The notes: generated by a model not told the origin, from the sequence alone. A stretch of DNA of 64,000 nt from Kitasatospora sp. NBC_00315 (GCF_041435095.1 NZ_CP108025.1:7564001-7628000), one strand, 5' to 3'; shown: positions 47,497 through 57,138, numbered from the stretch's first letter. A program made the numbers and translations.

Positions 47497-50400
47497 ATGA
47501 CACGACAGCCAGCCACCCGACACCGAGGCAGAATGTGGGCGCTGCTGCTTGCAGCGACACTCTCACTGCCCGTGGTCGGCCTGGTCCCCGGTGCCTCGGC
47601 CGCCGTGCCGTCCGGCGACACGGCGATGTCCGCCGCCGCGCCCTCCGACAGCACGGCGACCTTCGCCGCCGCCGACCCGGCCACCCAGACGCACGGCCTG
47701 AAGGGCGAGTACTACCGGATGTCGGCGCCGGGTGCGCGTGACTTCGCCGAGCTCGGCGGCGTCGCGCTCGACCCGCAGATCAGCCTCCCCGGGCTGGCGT
47801 CGGCCTTCCAGGAGATGACCGGCCGCCAGGAGAACACCACCGCCCGCTGGACCGGCCAGATCGAGGCGCCCGCCGACGGCGACTACACCTTCTACGCCAT
47901 CGGCGACAACGGGTTCCGCCTGTTCGTCGACGGCGCGCCCGTCATCGACCACTGGGTGCCCGACTGGGACAACGAGCAGACCAGCGCCGTCCTCCACCTC
48001 AAGGCCGGCGAGCGACACGACTTCCGCCTGGAGATGTTCCAGGACGTCGGTGGCGCCAACATGTACCTCCGCTGGTCGAGCCCGGCGATGCCGAAGCAAC
48101 TGGTGCCGGAGAGCGCCTTCACCCCGCCCGCCGGGTTCAGCGTCTACCCGGTCGCCCTGTCCGTCGCCGAGGACGGCCTGAAGGTGCAGGCCACCTTCGA
48201 CGGCAAGGTCGGCAACGTCGCAGACGTGGCGAGCCACCTGACGGTCGAGTCCGACACCACGCCGATGCCCGTCAAGTCGGTCGCCACCGCCTCCGACGAC
48301 AAGCGGTCGGTGATCGTCAAGCTCTCCGAGCCGATCCAGAAGGGCCAGCAGGTCCGCGTCCGGTACGACGGCAAGGGCGCCCTGACCTCCGGCGGCCAGG
48401 CCGTTCCGGAGATCTCCCGCACCGCCGCCAACGCCTCCACCCACCGCCTCACCACCCCGTGGACCGACAAGGTCGACAAGAACCACCCGCTGCCCGAGTA
48501 CCCCCGGCCGCAGCTCGTGCGCGACGACTGGCTGAACCTCAACGGCCCCTGGCAGTTCGCCGGCGCCGCCGCGGGTGAGCAGCCGGTCTTCGGCAAGGAC
48601 CTCGGCGAGAAGATCATCGTGCCCTACCCGGTCGAGTCGATGCTCTCCGGTCTGGAGCGGCACGAGGACCACATGTTCTACCGGCGCACGGTCACCGTCC
48701 CGAAGAGCTGGAAGATCGGCTCCGGCCAACGCCTCAAGCTGAACTTCGGCGCCGTCGACAACAAGGCCACCGTCTGGGTCAACGGCACGAAGGTCGCCGA
48801 GCACACCGGCGGCTACACCGGCTTCACCGCCGACATCACCGACGCCCTCAAGGGCACCGGCCCGCAGGAGATCGTCGTCGCGGTCACCGACACCGCCGGC
48901 GCGGACCAGCCACTCGGCAAGCAGTCCGCCAACCCCGGCGGCATCGTCTACACCCAGTCGTCGGGCATCTGGCAGACCGTCTGGATGGAGCCCGTCACCA
49001 CCGCCTCCATCGACACCGTCACCACGACCCCCGACATCGACAGCGGTACCCTCGCCGTCACCGTCAACTCCCCGGGCGCACCCGCCGGCACGCTCGTCAA
49101 GGCCGTCGCCAAGGACACCAACGGCAACGTCGTCGGCTCGGTCAGCGGCCCCGCCAACACCCTGCTCCACCTGCCGGTGAGCAACCAGCACCTGTGGACA
49201 CCCGACGACCCGTACCTCTACGACCTCAAGGTCACGCTGACCAGCGGCAAACAGACCGACACGGTCAAGAGCTACTTCGGCATGCGGAAGGTCGCGATCC
49301 AGGACGTCGGCGGCTACCAGAAGATCGTCCTCAACGGAAAGCCGATCTTCTCGCTCGCCGAACTCGACCAGGGCTTCTGGCCGGACGGCCTCTACACCGC
49401 ACCCACCGACGCGGCCATCACCTTCGACCTCAAGGCGCAGAAGGACCTCGGCTTCAACGCCGTCCGCAAGCACATCAAGGTCGAGTCCCCGCGCTGGTAC
49501 TACCAGGCCGACAAGCTGGGCCTGCTCGTCTGGCAGGACTTCGTCTCCGGCGACTTCCGCACCACCGCCGGGCAGCAGGAGTTCGTCGCCGAGGGCATGG
49601 CGGAGATGAAGCTCCTCCACAACTCCCCGTCCCTCATCGGCTGGATCGTCTTCAACGAGGGTTGGGGCGAGTGGAACCGCGAGGACACCGGCAAACTCAC
49701 CGAGGCCGTCAAGGCCGCCGACCCCTCCCGCATCGTCAACGCCCACAGCGGCGTCAACTGCTGCGCCTCCAAGGGTGACTCCGGCAAGGGCGACATCATC
49801 GACCACCACGACTACGGCAACAACGACCCGGCGTTCCCGGACGCCGAGCGCGCCGCCATGGACGGCGAGCACGGCGGCTTCACCCTCCGCGCCCCCGGCC
49901 ACATGTGGCCCGGCGCCCCGACCGTCATCTACAGCGGCGTGAACGACAAGGCCGCCCTCACCCAGAAGTACGTCGACAACACCGAGACCTTCTACCTCGC
50001 CGCCGCCGGCGCCGAGCTCTCCGGCTCGGTCTACACCCAGGTCACCGACGTCGAGAACGAGCTCAACGGCCTCTGGACGTACGACCGTCGGCAGATCAAG
50101 GTCGACCCGGCCCAGGTCCGCGCCGTCAACCTCAAGGTCATCGCGGCCGGCGCCGCGGCCGGCGCCCGCTCCGAGGTCAAGGGCGGCGGCTCCTGGTCCC
50201 TCGACGAGGGCACCGGCACCACCGCCGCCGACCAGGGCCCCAACAAGGCCTCGATGACCCTGACCGACGGCACCACCTGGACCCCGGGCATCAGCGGCAG
50301 CGCCCTGAAGTTCAACGGCCAGGCGCAGTACGCCCAGACCGCCGGGCCCGTGGTCGACACGACGGCGAGCTACTCGATCTCCGCCTGGGCCACCCTGGAC

Positions 50401-50802
50401 GCCCTGCCCGGCAACTACGCCACCGTGGTCAGCCAGGACGGCCGCCGCACCGAGAACCCGTTCTACCTGCAGTACGGCCAGGGCGCGTTCGCCTTCAGCC
50501 TCCCCGGCGGCACCCGTGCCCGGCTGGCGATCACCCCCCAGCTCGGCCACTGGTACCACCTGGTCGGCGTCCACGACGCGGCGGCCGGCACCATCGCGCT
50601 GTACGTCGACGGCACCCTCGCCGCCACCGTGCCGGCCGGCACGGGCGACGTGTCCACCGGCCCGCTCAGCCTCGGCCGCGCCAAGTGGAACGGCGGCAAC
50701 GTGGACTTCTGGAACGGCTCGATCGACCAGGTCCACGCCTTCGACAAGGCGCTCACCGCCGCGGAGGTGAGCGCCCTGCACACCGCCGAGCAGCCCGCGT
50801 AG
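47497..50802 (+). CDS. Secreted GH2-family glycoside hydrolase with PA14 and LamG domains
   Basis: An 1101-residue exported enzyme. The signal peptide (RGRMWALLLAATLSLPVVGL, ending about ASAA) is followed by PA14 (about 60-190; GEYYRMSAPG...NGFRLFVDGAPVIDHW), an Ig-like domain (195-300), GH2 sugar-binding and Ig domains (about 330-590; LNGPWQFAG, FYRRTVTVP, NHPLPEYPRPQ) and the GH2 TIM barrel (600-850) with acid/base Glu in VFNEGWGEW and probable nucleophile region MDGEHGGF. A C-terminal LamG/concanavalin domain (about 920-1095; YSISAWATL, GHWYHLVGVHD) completes it. It probably trims beta-galactoside, beta-glucuronide or beta-mannoside plant or microbial glycans. ATG 47497 has GAGGAG upstream. 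Confidence 0.9.
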   Translation: MTRQPATRHRGRMWALLLAATLSLPVVGLVPGASAAVPSGDTAMSAAAPSDSTATFAAADPATQTHGLKGEYYRMSAPGARDFAELGGVALDPQISLPGLASAFQEMTGRQENTTARWTGQIEAPADGDYTFYAIGDNGFRLFVDGAPVIDHWVPDWDNEQTSAVLHLKAGERHDFRLEMFQDVGGANMYLRWSSPAMPKQLVPESAFTPPAGFSVYPVALSVAEDGLKVQATFDGKVGNVADVASHLTVESDTTPMPVKSVATASDDKRSVIVKLSEPIQKGQQVRVRYDGKGALTSGGQAVPEISRTAANASTHRLTTPWTDKVDKNHPLPEYPRPQLVRDDWLNLNGPWQFAGAAAGEQPVFGKDLGEKIIVPYPVESMLSGLERHEDHMFYRRTVTVPKSWKIGSGQRLKLNFGAVDNKATVWVNGTKVAEHTGGYTGFTADITDALKGTGPQEIVVAVTDTAGADQPLGKQSANPGGIVYTQSSGIWQTVWMEPVTTASIDTVTTTPDIDSGTLAVTVNSPGAPAGTLVKAVAKDTNGNVVGSVSGPANTLLHLPVSNQHLWTPDDPYLYDLKVTLTSGKQTDTVKSYFGMRKVAIQDVGGYQKIVLNGKPIFSLAELDQGFWPDGLYTAPTDAAITFDLKAQKDLGFNAVRKHIKVESPRWYYQADKLGLLVWQDFVSGDFRTTAGQQEFVAEGMAEMKLLHNSPSLIGWIVFNEGWGEWNREDTGKLTEAVKAADPSRIVNAHSGVNCCASKGDSGKGDIIDHHDYGNNDPAFPDAERAAMDGEHGGFTLRAPGHMWPGAPTVIYSGVNDKAALTQKYVDNTETFYLAAAGAELSGSVYTQVTDVENELNGLWTYDRRQIKVDPAQVRAVNLKVIAAGAAAGARSEVKGGGSWSLDEGTGTTAADQGPNKASMTLTDGTTWTPGISGSALKFNGQAQYAQTAGPVVDTTASYSISAWATLDALPGNYATVVSQDGRRTENPFYLQYGQGAFAFSLPGGTRARLAITPQLGHWYHLVGVHDAAAGTIALYVDGTLAATVPAGTGDVSTGPLSLGRAKWNGGNVDFWNGSIDQVHAFDKALTAAEVSALHTAEQPA

Positions 50803-50876
50803 CACCCGGCGGCCGCACCACCCGCACCACCCGCACGACCAGCACCACAAGCACGACCCGCACGACCAGCGCCACC

Positions 50877-50922
50877 CGAACCGCCCCCGGCGGGAGGACC
50901 CCCTCCCGCCGGGGGCGGTTCG
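50877..50922. terminator. Bidirectional terminator between convergent hydrolase genes
   Basis: A perfect inverted repeat of about 21 bp (CGAACCGCCCCCGGCGGGAG arm) with a 4-nt loop lies between the rightward GH2 gene and the leftward CBM2 gene. A second repeat GGGTGGGAG/CTCCCACCC follows. Confidence 0.8.
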
Positions 50923-50967
50923 GGTGGGAGCTGCGTGGGCCGCTCCCACCCGGGGTGGAGGGGTGGA

Positions 50968-53076
50968 TCAGATGATGGTCCGGCAGACCGTTCCGTTCAG
51001 CCTGAAGACCGTCGGGGACGGGTTGACGCCGTTGTTGCCGCCGACGAACCCGAAGTTGACGGAGTTGCCGCCGTTCGGCGCGAGCCGCGCGTTGGACTCG
51101 CCGTTGGTCACGCGGACGTGCTGCCCGCTGCTGGTGATGTCGGCGTTCCACCACGAGCCGACGGACTGTCCGGTCGACGGCCAGTCGAAGTCCAGTGTCC
51201 AGCCGTTGATGTCCGCCGGGCCGAGGTTGCTCACCACGACGTTGGAGACGAAGCCGTTGCCCCAGCCGGTGGTCACCTGGTACGAGACGCTGCAGGTGCT
51301 GTCGGCCGGCGTGCCGGTGGTGAAGGTCAGCGGGACGGACGGCCGGGAGAGGTGCCCTGCCTGGTCCCGGGCCAGCACGTTGACCGTGTGCCGGGAGCCC
51401 GGCGGCAGGTTGTGGAGCGTGGCGGACGTGCCGGTGGACGAACCGAGCAGCTGGATGGTGGTGCCGAGCTGCTCGTAGACCTCGTAGCGGTCCACCGAGC
51501 CGCTGGTGGCCGGCCAGCTCAGGGCGACGGTGTCGGCGCCCACCGAGGTGGTCTGCGGCGTACCGGGGGTGCCGACGGTGGCGGCGGAGGAGCCGGTGCC
51601 GCTCTTCGGGTGCACGGTCAGCACGGTGAGGGAGTACGGCGCCAGGGTCGCCGAGGAGGCGGTGGCGGTACCGGTCGCGTCCACCAGGCCGTCGTCACCG
51701 GGCGCCCACCGCTGGACCGAGGGGGCCGGAGCGTCGGCGGTGAAGCCCAGGTAGCGCAGGTCCACGGTGTGCACGGCGGAGGAACTCTTGTTCAGCAGAA
51801 GGACGCTGAGGTCACCGTTGGCCCGGAGCACCGCGTGCGACGACACCTCGGAGCCCGAGGCGGCGGAGGCCAGCATGGTGTCGCCCGGGTCGCTGAGTGC
51901 GCCCAGCGCCTTGATGCCGTAGTACGGCGCGAACGGGGTGTTCACCGCCGGCTCGCAGACGCTTCCGGAGCAGCTGCCGCTCGACAGCATGCCCATGTCG
52001 CCGTAGTCGGTCTCACCGCCCACGGTGGTGACGGCGCCCGCGCCGTTGTGGGTGTCCCACCAGTCCACACTGAAGACGCCGTTCTCCAGCGCCGTGCTCA
52101 TGGCCTCCGCGGCGAACAGGCCGTTGGGGCGGCTGGTGAAGGCGCCGCCGCCGGAGTTGGAGTTCACCTCGGTCATCGCGATGCCGATGCCCGCGGAGCC
52201 GGCACCCGCGTACTGGTTCACCAGGTTGCGCACCTCGCGGAGCTCACCGGGCAACTGCTGGACGGCGGCGAGCGCCTGGTCGCCGTTGCCGGCGTTGGGG
52301 TACCAGTGGACGCTGACGAAGTCGACGTCGTGGGCGACGGCGGCGAGCACGGTGTGGTTCCAGTCGGCGGCGTCGCCGGCGGCCACCGAGCCGTCCGGCC
52401 AGTTGCCGGGCATGGTGAGCACCGCACCGATCTTGACGGTGGGGTCGACGGCCTTCATGGCCGCGGCGTACGCCTTGACCTCCCTGGCGTACTGGTCCGG
52501 CGTCTTGTCGGCGTGGTCGTCGGTCTCCCAACCGCTGCCGTAGACGCCGTTGCCGTAGATCTCGTTGCCGATCTCCCAGTACTTCGCCCCGTAGCCCTTG
52601 GTGACGTTGGCGTACCGAACCCAGTCCGCGGCCTCCTGGGCCGTACCGGAGCCGTAGTTGGCGATCAGGATCGGCTGGGCGCCGGTGGCCTTCGCGGTTC
52701 CCATGAAGGCGTCGAAGTCGGTGCCCGGGGCGACGTAACCGCCCGGTGCGGTGTTGTCGACCCAGTGGTAGATGTCGGAGTAGGAGCCGCCCGGGTAGCG
52801 CAGCGCGCCGATCCCGGCGGCCCTGTACAGGGAGGTCACCTGGGGGTCGTTCATGTTCGCGTCCCAGATGGCGGTGTTGGCGCCGAGCGCGGTGGAGCTG
52901 ACGGTGCCCAGACCCGCGCTCGCGTTGACCGTGACCGTGGTGTCGCCGGTGGCGGCCGGGTCGGCCGCGACGGCGGGGGTGGACAGCGGCAGGGCCGCGG
53001 CCACCACGGCCAGGGCGGCCGAGGCCGTCATGGCGAGGGGGCGACGGAGCCCGTCTGGTCTCCTGCGGAACAGCAT
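50968..53076 (-). CDS. Secreted clan GH-A glycoside hydrolase (GH51-like) with Fn3 and CBM2
   Basis: A 702-residue exported enzyme. The signal peptide is at 1-38 (RRPLAMTASAALAVVAAALP...AVAA). The catalytic domain (about 45-470) has the clan GH-A acid/base KYWEIGNEIYG and a nucleophile candidate GIAMTEVNSNSGG. A fibronectin III domain follows (about 505-590; VALSWPATSGSVDRYEVYEQ). A C-terminal CBM2 is bracketed by Cys (STCSVSYQV...NGTVC) with surface Trp (GWTLDFDW, VGSWWNAD). The architecture resembles secreted alpha-L-arabinofuranosidases and endoglucanases; GH51 is my best guess. A CebR-type box 125 bases upstream predicts induction by cello-oligosaccharides. Confidence 0.85.
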   Translation of the reverse strand: MLFRRRPDGLRRPLAMTASAALAVVAAALPLSTPAVAADPAATGDTTVTVNASAGLGTVSSTALGANTAIWDANMNDPQVTSLYRAAGIGALRYPGGSYSDIYHWVDNTAPGGYVAPGTDFDAFMGTAKATGAQPILIANYGSGTAQEAADWVRYANVTKGYGAKYWEIGNEIYGNGVYGSGWETDDHADKTPDQYAREVKAYAAAMKAVDPTVKIGAVLTMPGNWPDGSVAAGDAADWNHTVLAAVAHDVDFVSVHWYPNAGNGDQALAAVQQLPGELREVRNLVNQYAGAGSAGIGIAMTEVNSNSGGGAFTSRPNGLFAAEAMSTALENGVFSVDWWDTHNGAGAVTTVGGETDYGDMGMLSSGSCSGSVCEPAVNTPFAPYYGIKALGALSDPGDTMLASAASGSEVSSHAVLRANGDLSVLLLNKSSSAVHTVDLRYLGFTADAPAPSVQRWAPGDDGLVDATGTATASSATLAPYSLTVLTVHPKSGTGSSAATVGTPGTPQTTSVGADTVALSWPATSGSVDRYEVYEQLGTTIQLLGSSTGTSATLHNLPPGSRHTVNVLARDQAGHLSRPSVPLTFTTGTPADSTCSVSYQVTTGWGNGFVSNVVVSNLGPADINGWTLDFDWPSTGQSVGSWWNADITSSGQHVRVTNGESNARLAPNGGNSVNFGFVGGNNGVNPSPTVFRLNGTVCRTII

Positions 53077-53200
53077 GGGGGTGTTCCTCCTGGGTGATGC
53101 GCCGGCTCGGGGCCACGCCGCGGAGCCGGACGACGGACGGGGGACTGTGCGGGGTACGGCGCCGCGTCAACCGTCGGAGACGGGTGAGCCGGGTAGGACG

Positions 53201-53214
53201 TGGGAGCGCTCCCA
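53201..53214. promoter_or_regulatory. CebR box
   Basis: TGGGAGCGCTCCCA is the exact 14-bp palindrome bound by CebR, the LacI-family cellobiose/cellotriose-responsive repressor of streptomycete cellulase genes. It lies upstream of the leftward CBM2 hydrolase gene. Confidence 0.9.
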
Positions 53215-53551
53215 TGATGGGAGGGGGCGCCGAGCATGTCAATCTTCCTGACGCACCGGGACGCAGGATCGCCACCGTGCGCGCATCTCCGGTCCACTGG
53301 TGGGCTGTTGAGGCCGGTTCCCCCCACCCTTGGCCGCCACCGTGATCCGGCCGCTCTCGGCGATCCGGCCGGGAAGGACGAGGCGTGCACCGGCCAGGGC
53401 GGTTCGGTCCGTGGTCACGCGGTACCCCCGGGAACAGGGGGCGGTCGGGGCGGTCGGCCGGGGAACCGAGGAGCGCCGTGAGAAACGGGAGGCGCCACCG
53501 GCGGCTCGGCCGGCCGCCGGGGAGATGTCGGCCTGCACGGACCCCGCGTCC

Positions 53552-53690
53552 TGCCCGGCCCCGCCCACTCGGCCCGTCCGCCCGTCCGCCCGTCCGCCCG
53601 CCCGGCCCCGCCCACTCGCCCATCCGCCCGCCCGTCCGCCCGTCCGCCCGTCCGCCGGTCCGCCCGGCCCCGCCCACTCGGCCCGTGCGA
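53552..53690. repeat. GC-rich low-complexity repeat block
   Basis: Three copies of GCCCGGCCCCGCCCACTCG (about 53552, 53600, 53662) are separated by octamer runs (CCGTCCGC). Non-coding; probably slippage-prone. Confidence 0.8.
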
Positions 53691-53833
53691 CCCCACGTCA
53701 CCGTCCCGATCCGTCCCACCCGTCGTCACCTAACCGACGGGGCGTCACCGATGCGTCCGCCCCGATCGAGGGGCCGGCAGGGCGGGTTCGCGATGCGGTG
53801 ATGCCGTGTCCGGCCCGAGCCGCGCCGGGTGGT

Positions 53834-53851
53834 GCGCCGTGTGCACGGCGC
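53834..53851 (-). terminator. Hairpin after the aldolase gene
   Basis: GCGCCGT-GTGC-ACGGCGC lies 12 bases beyond the leftward aldolase stop codon. The stem is short but perfect. Confidence 0.5.
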
Positions 53852-53862
53852 TGCGGTGGTGA

Positions 53863-54726
53863 TCACCCGACGGGTGCGGCGGCAACGGTGGTCAGCAACT
53901 GGACGACGGTGTCGGTGACCGCCCGGCGTCCGGCCGCCAGGTAGTGGCGCGGGTCCACGCCCCGCGGGTCGGCGTCCAGTTGGGCGCGGATCGCGCCGGT
54001 CATCGCGATGCTCAGCGCGGTACCGATGTTGACCTTGCTGATGCCGCCCGCGACGGCCCGCCGGATCTCGGCGTCGGGGACACCGGAGGAGCCGTGCAGG
54101 ACGAGCGGGACGGGGACGGCGTCGTGGAGCGCCGCCAGCAGGGTGTGGTCGAGCGCCGCGTCCCGTGTGGTCATCGCGTGGGAGCTGCCGATGGCCACGG
54201 CGAGAGCGTCCACCCCGGTCTCCTCGACGAAGCGTCGGGCCTCCCCGGGTTCGGTGCGGGCGCCGGGAGCGTGGGCGTCCAGCGGCCCGTTGCCGTCCTT
54301 GCCGCCGACCTCGCCGAGTTCGGCCTCCAGCCAGAGACCGTTGGAGTGCGCCCAGTCGGCCGCCGTCCGGGTCGCGGTGACGTTCTCCTCGTAGGACAGG
54401 TGCGCGGCGTCGAACATGACGGAGCTGAACCCGCAGTCGGCGGCCTGCCGGAGCAGCTCCCCGCTCTTGACGTGGTCGAGGTGCAGGGCGACCGGTACCG
54501 TGCCGGCACGCGCGGCGGCCACGGCGGCGGCGGCGACCGGGTGCAGGCGCCCCGCACGGAACTTCACCGCGTTCTCGCTCACCTGGAGGATGACCGGCTC
54601 GTTGACGTGCTCCGCGGCGGCGATGACGGCCTCGATGTGTTCGAGGGTGATGACGTTGAGGGCGACGACCGCACCGTGGTGGGAGGCGGCGTCGGCGACC
54701 AGTTCGCCCGTGGTGCAGAGGGGCAT
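53863..54726 (-). CDS. Class II ketose-bisphosphate aldolase (tagatose/fructose-bisphosphate type)
   Basis: A 287-residue zinc aldolase of the FbaA/GatY/KbaY family. Visible features are the N-terminal LVADAASHHGAVVALNVITL, the zinc motif ALHLDHVKSGE, the EAELGEVGGKDG loop, VALAVAIGSSHAM-type substrate contacts, LVLHGSSGVPDAEIRRAVAGGISKVNIGTAL (glycine-rich zinc/phosphate segment), and a typical length. ATG 54726 has AAGGA upstream on the minus strand. It is the last gene of a three-gene leftward operon with a PfkB kinase and SIS protein. Cleavage of tagatose-1,6-bisphosphate in galactosamine catabolism is the most consistent role. Confidence 0.88.
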   Translation of the reverse strand: MPLCTTGELVADAASHHGAVVALNVITLEHIEAVIAAAEHVNEPVILQVSENAVKFRAGRLHPVAAAAVAAARAGTVPVALHLDHVKSGELLRQAADCGFSSVMFDAAHLSYEENVTATRTAADWAHSNGLWLEAELGEVGGKDGNGPLDAHAPGARTEPGEARRFVEETGVDALAVAIGSSHAMTTRDAALDHTLLAALHDAVPVPLVLHGSSGVPDAEIRRAVAGGISKVNIGTALSIAMTGAIRAQLDADPRGVDPRHYLAAGRRAVTDTVVQLLTTVAAAPVG

Positions 54727-54754
54727 GGCGATTCCTTGCTCGGGAGGACGGGAC

Positions 54755-55672
54755 TCAGGCGGGGACGACCTGGACCCGGGTGAGGTAGCGCTCGTACCGG
54801 TGGGCGTCGAACTGCCCGGCGTAGCGGCTGTGGACGGTGGCGGCGGACAGCGCGACGGCGTGGTTAAGCGACTGGGGCAGCGGGGTGCTGTCGGCGAGGC
54901 CGATGGCCAGGGCGGCGACGGCGGCGTCACCCGCGCCGGTGGGGTTTCCGCGGATGTCGGCCGACGGGGACAGGAAGGCACGCCAGGAGCCGGCCGGCGT
55001 GACGGCCAGCAGGCCGTCCGGTCCGAGGGAGGCGACCACGGTCCGGGCGCCGGCGTTCGTCAACTCCCTTGCGGCGGTGAGCGGGTCGTCGATTCCGGTG
55101 GCCTCCCTGAGCTCGGCGGCGTTGGGTTTGACGACGGTGGGTCCGGCCCGGAGGGTTTCGGTGAGGGCCGGCCCGGCGGCGTCGAGGACGACGGGGACGC
55201 CGTGTTCGCGGGCCAGTTCCACGAACGCGGTGTAGGCGTCCGGCCGCACGCCACGGGGGAGGCTGCCGGACAGCACCAGCGCCCGCGTGGTCGGCAGCAG
55301 GCTCCTCACCCCGCCGAGGACGGCCGCCCATTCCTCGGCGGAGAGCTCCGGCCCGGGTTCGTTGAACATCGTCGCGTCGCGCTCGTCGACGGCGGCGACG
55401 GTCCGTCTGGTGGCCCCGTCGGTCAGGGGGATCGAGAGACAGGCCAGGCCGGCCCGGTCGAGGTCGGCCCTGACGGCCGCGCCGGTGGTACCGCCGAGCG
55501 GCAGGACCGCTGTCGCCCGCCGGCCGAGGGCGTGCAGGACCCTGGCCACGTTGACGCCCTTGCCGCCGGCCTGTTCGTGGACGCCGTCCACCCGGTGGCT
55601 GGAGTGCGGCACCAGCGCGGGGAGGGTGTAGGTGATGTCGAGTGCGGGATTGGGTGTGACGGTGACGATCAC
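54755..55672 (-). CDS. PfkB-family 1-phosphofructokinase/tagatose-6-phosphate kinase
   Basis: A 305-residue sugar-phosphate kinase. It opens with the FruK/LacC signature (VTVTPNPALDITY), has the PfkB motif AGGKGVNVARVLHALGR, a mid-protein KPNAAELREATG and the catalytic GNPTGAGDAAVAALA (anion hole and base Asp in GAGD). The GTG start at 55672 has a GGAGG-type site upstream on the minus strand. It lies 28 bases before the aldolase gene. Together the two would convert a ketohexose-6-phosphate (tagatose-6-phosphate) or fructose-1-phosphate to trioses. Context with the SIS isomerase/deaminase favours tagatose-6-phosphate. Confidence 0.88.
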   Translation of the reverse strand: MIVTVTPNPALDITYTLPALVPHSSHRVDGVHEQAGGKGVNVARVLHALGRRATAVLPLGGTTGAAVRADLDRAGLACLSIPLTDGATRRTVAAVDERDATMFNEPGPELSAEEWAAVLGGVRSLLPTTRALVLSGSLPRGVRPDAYTAFVELAREHGVPVVLDAAGPALTETLRAGPTVVKPNAAELREATGIDDPLTAARELTNAGARTVVASLGPDGLLAVTPAGSWRAFLSPSADIRGNPTGAGDAAVAALAIGLADSTPLPQSLNHAVALSAATVHSRYAGQFDAHRYERYLTRVQVVPA

Positions 55673-55847
55673 GACCGAGGTCCTCCTTCCGCCGCACGCT
55701 CGGCGGTGAGAGCGGGTGCCGGTGTGCCCGTTCCCCGGCGCGGGCGGTGAGCGGCCGGCGCCCGGCCGGGGAGCCGCGCGGCGCGACGGCAGAGCCGCCG
55801 TACGTCCGCGCCGGGGGAGACCCGTGCGGTGACGTGCGCGGGCGGTG

Positions 55848-56732
55848 TCACGCGTCGGCGAGGATCACGGAGCGGGTCAGGTTGCGCGGCCGGTCGGGGT
55901 CGAGGCCCTTGGCCGCGGCGAGCGCCACGGCGAGGCGGTGGACGCGGACCAGCTCGGCCAGCGGGTCGAGTCCGCCCGCCACCCAGGCGGCGCCGGTCGC
56001 CTCCACCTGCTGGGCCAGGCCGACCGGGGCCTCGCCGAGCATCCAGGTCGCGGTGGTGGGCGCCGCGATGCTGATGGGGCCGTGCCGGTACTCCATGGCG
56101 GGGTAGGACTCGGTCCAGGCGAGGGCGGCCTCCCGCATCTTCAGGGCGGCCTCGTTCGCCAGGCCGACGGTCCAGCCGCGCCCGAGGAAGGTGAACTGGG
56201 TGCGGTCCACCAGGCCGGCCGGCAGGGGCTCCGCCAGGGCGCGGCGCGCGTCCCGCTCCACGGCCTCGGAGTGCAGCCCGAGGTGCGCGCGCAGGAAGGT
56301 CAGCGCGGTGGTGGCGAACCGTGTCTGGACGACCGACTTCTCGTCGGCGAAGTCCAGTACGACGACATCGTCCGCCAGCGACATGACGGGCGTGTTCGGG
56401 TCGGCCGTGACGGCGAGGGTGCGGGCCCTGCCCCGCAGGGCCCCGAGCAGTTCCAGGACCTCGGTCGTGGTGCCCGACCGGGTCAGCGCGATCACCCGGT
56501 CGTAGCCGCGGACCTCCGGGAACTCCGATGCGGCGAACGCGTCCGTCACCCCCTGCCCGGTCGACTCCCGCAGGGACGCGTACGCCTGGCCCATGTAGAG
56601 GGACGTGCCGCAGCCGATGATCGCGACCCGCTCGCCGGTACGGGGCAGGACGTCCTGCCGGGCGGCGGCGAGGTCCGCCGCACGGCGCCAGCAGTCCGGC
56701 TGGTCGGCGATCTCGGTCTCCAGGTACGTCAT
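55848..56732 (-). CDS. SIS-domain sugar-phosphate deaminase/isomerase (AgaS-like)
   Basis: A 294-residue tandem-SIS protein resembling the isomerase half of GlmS and AgaS. First SIS: GERVAIIGCGTSLYMGQAYA, then VIALTRSGTTTEVLELLGAL and LAVTADPNTPVMSLADDVVVLDFADEKSVVQTRF. Second SIS: FTFLGRGWTVGLANEAALKMREAALAWTESYPAMEYRHGPIS. This is the AgaS pattern, which deaminates galactosamine-6-phosphate to tagatose-6-phosphate. ATG 56732 has GGAGG upstream. It is the first gene of the leftward operon and diverges from the secreted GH27 gene across a region with CAAAGAT boxes. Confidence 0.85.
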   Translation of the reverse strand: MTYLETEIADQPDCWRRAADLAAARQDVLPRTGERVAIIGCGTSLYMGQAYASLRESTGQGVTDAFAASEFPEVRGYDRVIALTRSGTTTEVLELLGALRGRARTLAVTADPNTPVMSLADDVVVLDFADEKSVVQTRFATTALTFLRAHLGLHSEAVERDARRALAEPLPAGLVDRTQFTFLGRGWTVGLANEAALKMREAALAWTESYPAMEYRHGPISIAAPTTATWMLGEAPVGLAQQVEATGAAWVAGGLDPLAELVRVHRLAVALAAAKGLDPDRPRNLTRSVILADA

Positions 56733-56786
56733 CCGGTGCCTCCATGGCGATCAGGTGATTCAAAATGCTTGCCCTGTGCTTTATTC

Positions 56787-57107
56787 AATCATCTTTGAGC
56801 ATTCATGGGTAGCAGCCCGTCTTCGGGCTCGGCGACGGAGTTCCGCCGGGAGGGCGGGCGGGCCCGGTACGCCCGTGCCCGGCGGCCACTCCTGCGGTCT
56901 CCTGGTCAGGAGCGCCTGGTCGGAGGCATAGGGGGGTCGGAGGGTGGGCGGGGCGCCGGTCCGCTTCGGCCCGAAGGTCGGTCCGCCGGGCGACGTCGCA
57001 GGTACGGGAAAGCCGGATCGGGGCCTTGACTCGCTCGGGCGAGGCTGCCACGGTTTGCGCAAAGATGCGTTGAGTCGATCATCAAAGATCAGCTTCAAGC
57101 ATCTTTC
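56787..57107. promoter_or_regulatory. Divergent promoter region with CAAAGAT boxes
   Basis: CAAAGAT (or its complement ATCTTTG) occurs at 56791-56797, 57060-57066 and 57083-57089, with a near copy ATCTTTC at 57101-57107. Flanks share ATCATC/GATCA. These lie close to the starts of both divergent genes, SIS and GH27, and are likely operators for the nearby DeoR-type regulator (60369-61154). Confidence 0.55.
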
Positions 57108-57138
57108 ACCCTCCCCCATTCCCCTGCTCGGAGCACCC

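Larger units (their letters stand above)
53077..53862. other. 786-bp gap with CebR box and GC-rich duplications
   Basis: The left part is the promoter of the CBM2 enzyme. From 53232 rightward no gene is supported. 53552-53690 consists of three copies of GCCCGGCCCCGCCCACTCG separated by runs of CCGTCCGC. A small hairpin at 53834 closes the leftward aldolase transcript. Confidence 0.6.

Noticed and set aside
47563..50949. A long antisense frame under the GH2 gene
   Set aside because: Gly/Val/Asp-rich composition typical of reverse-frame shadows; the sense frame encodes PA14, GH2 and LamG.
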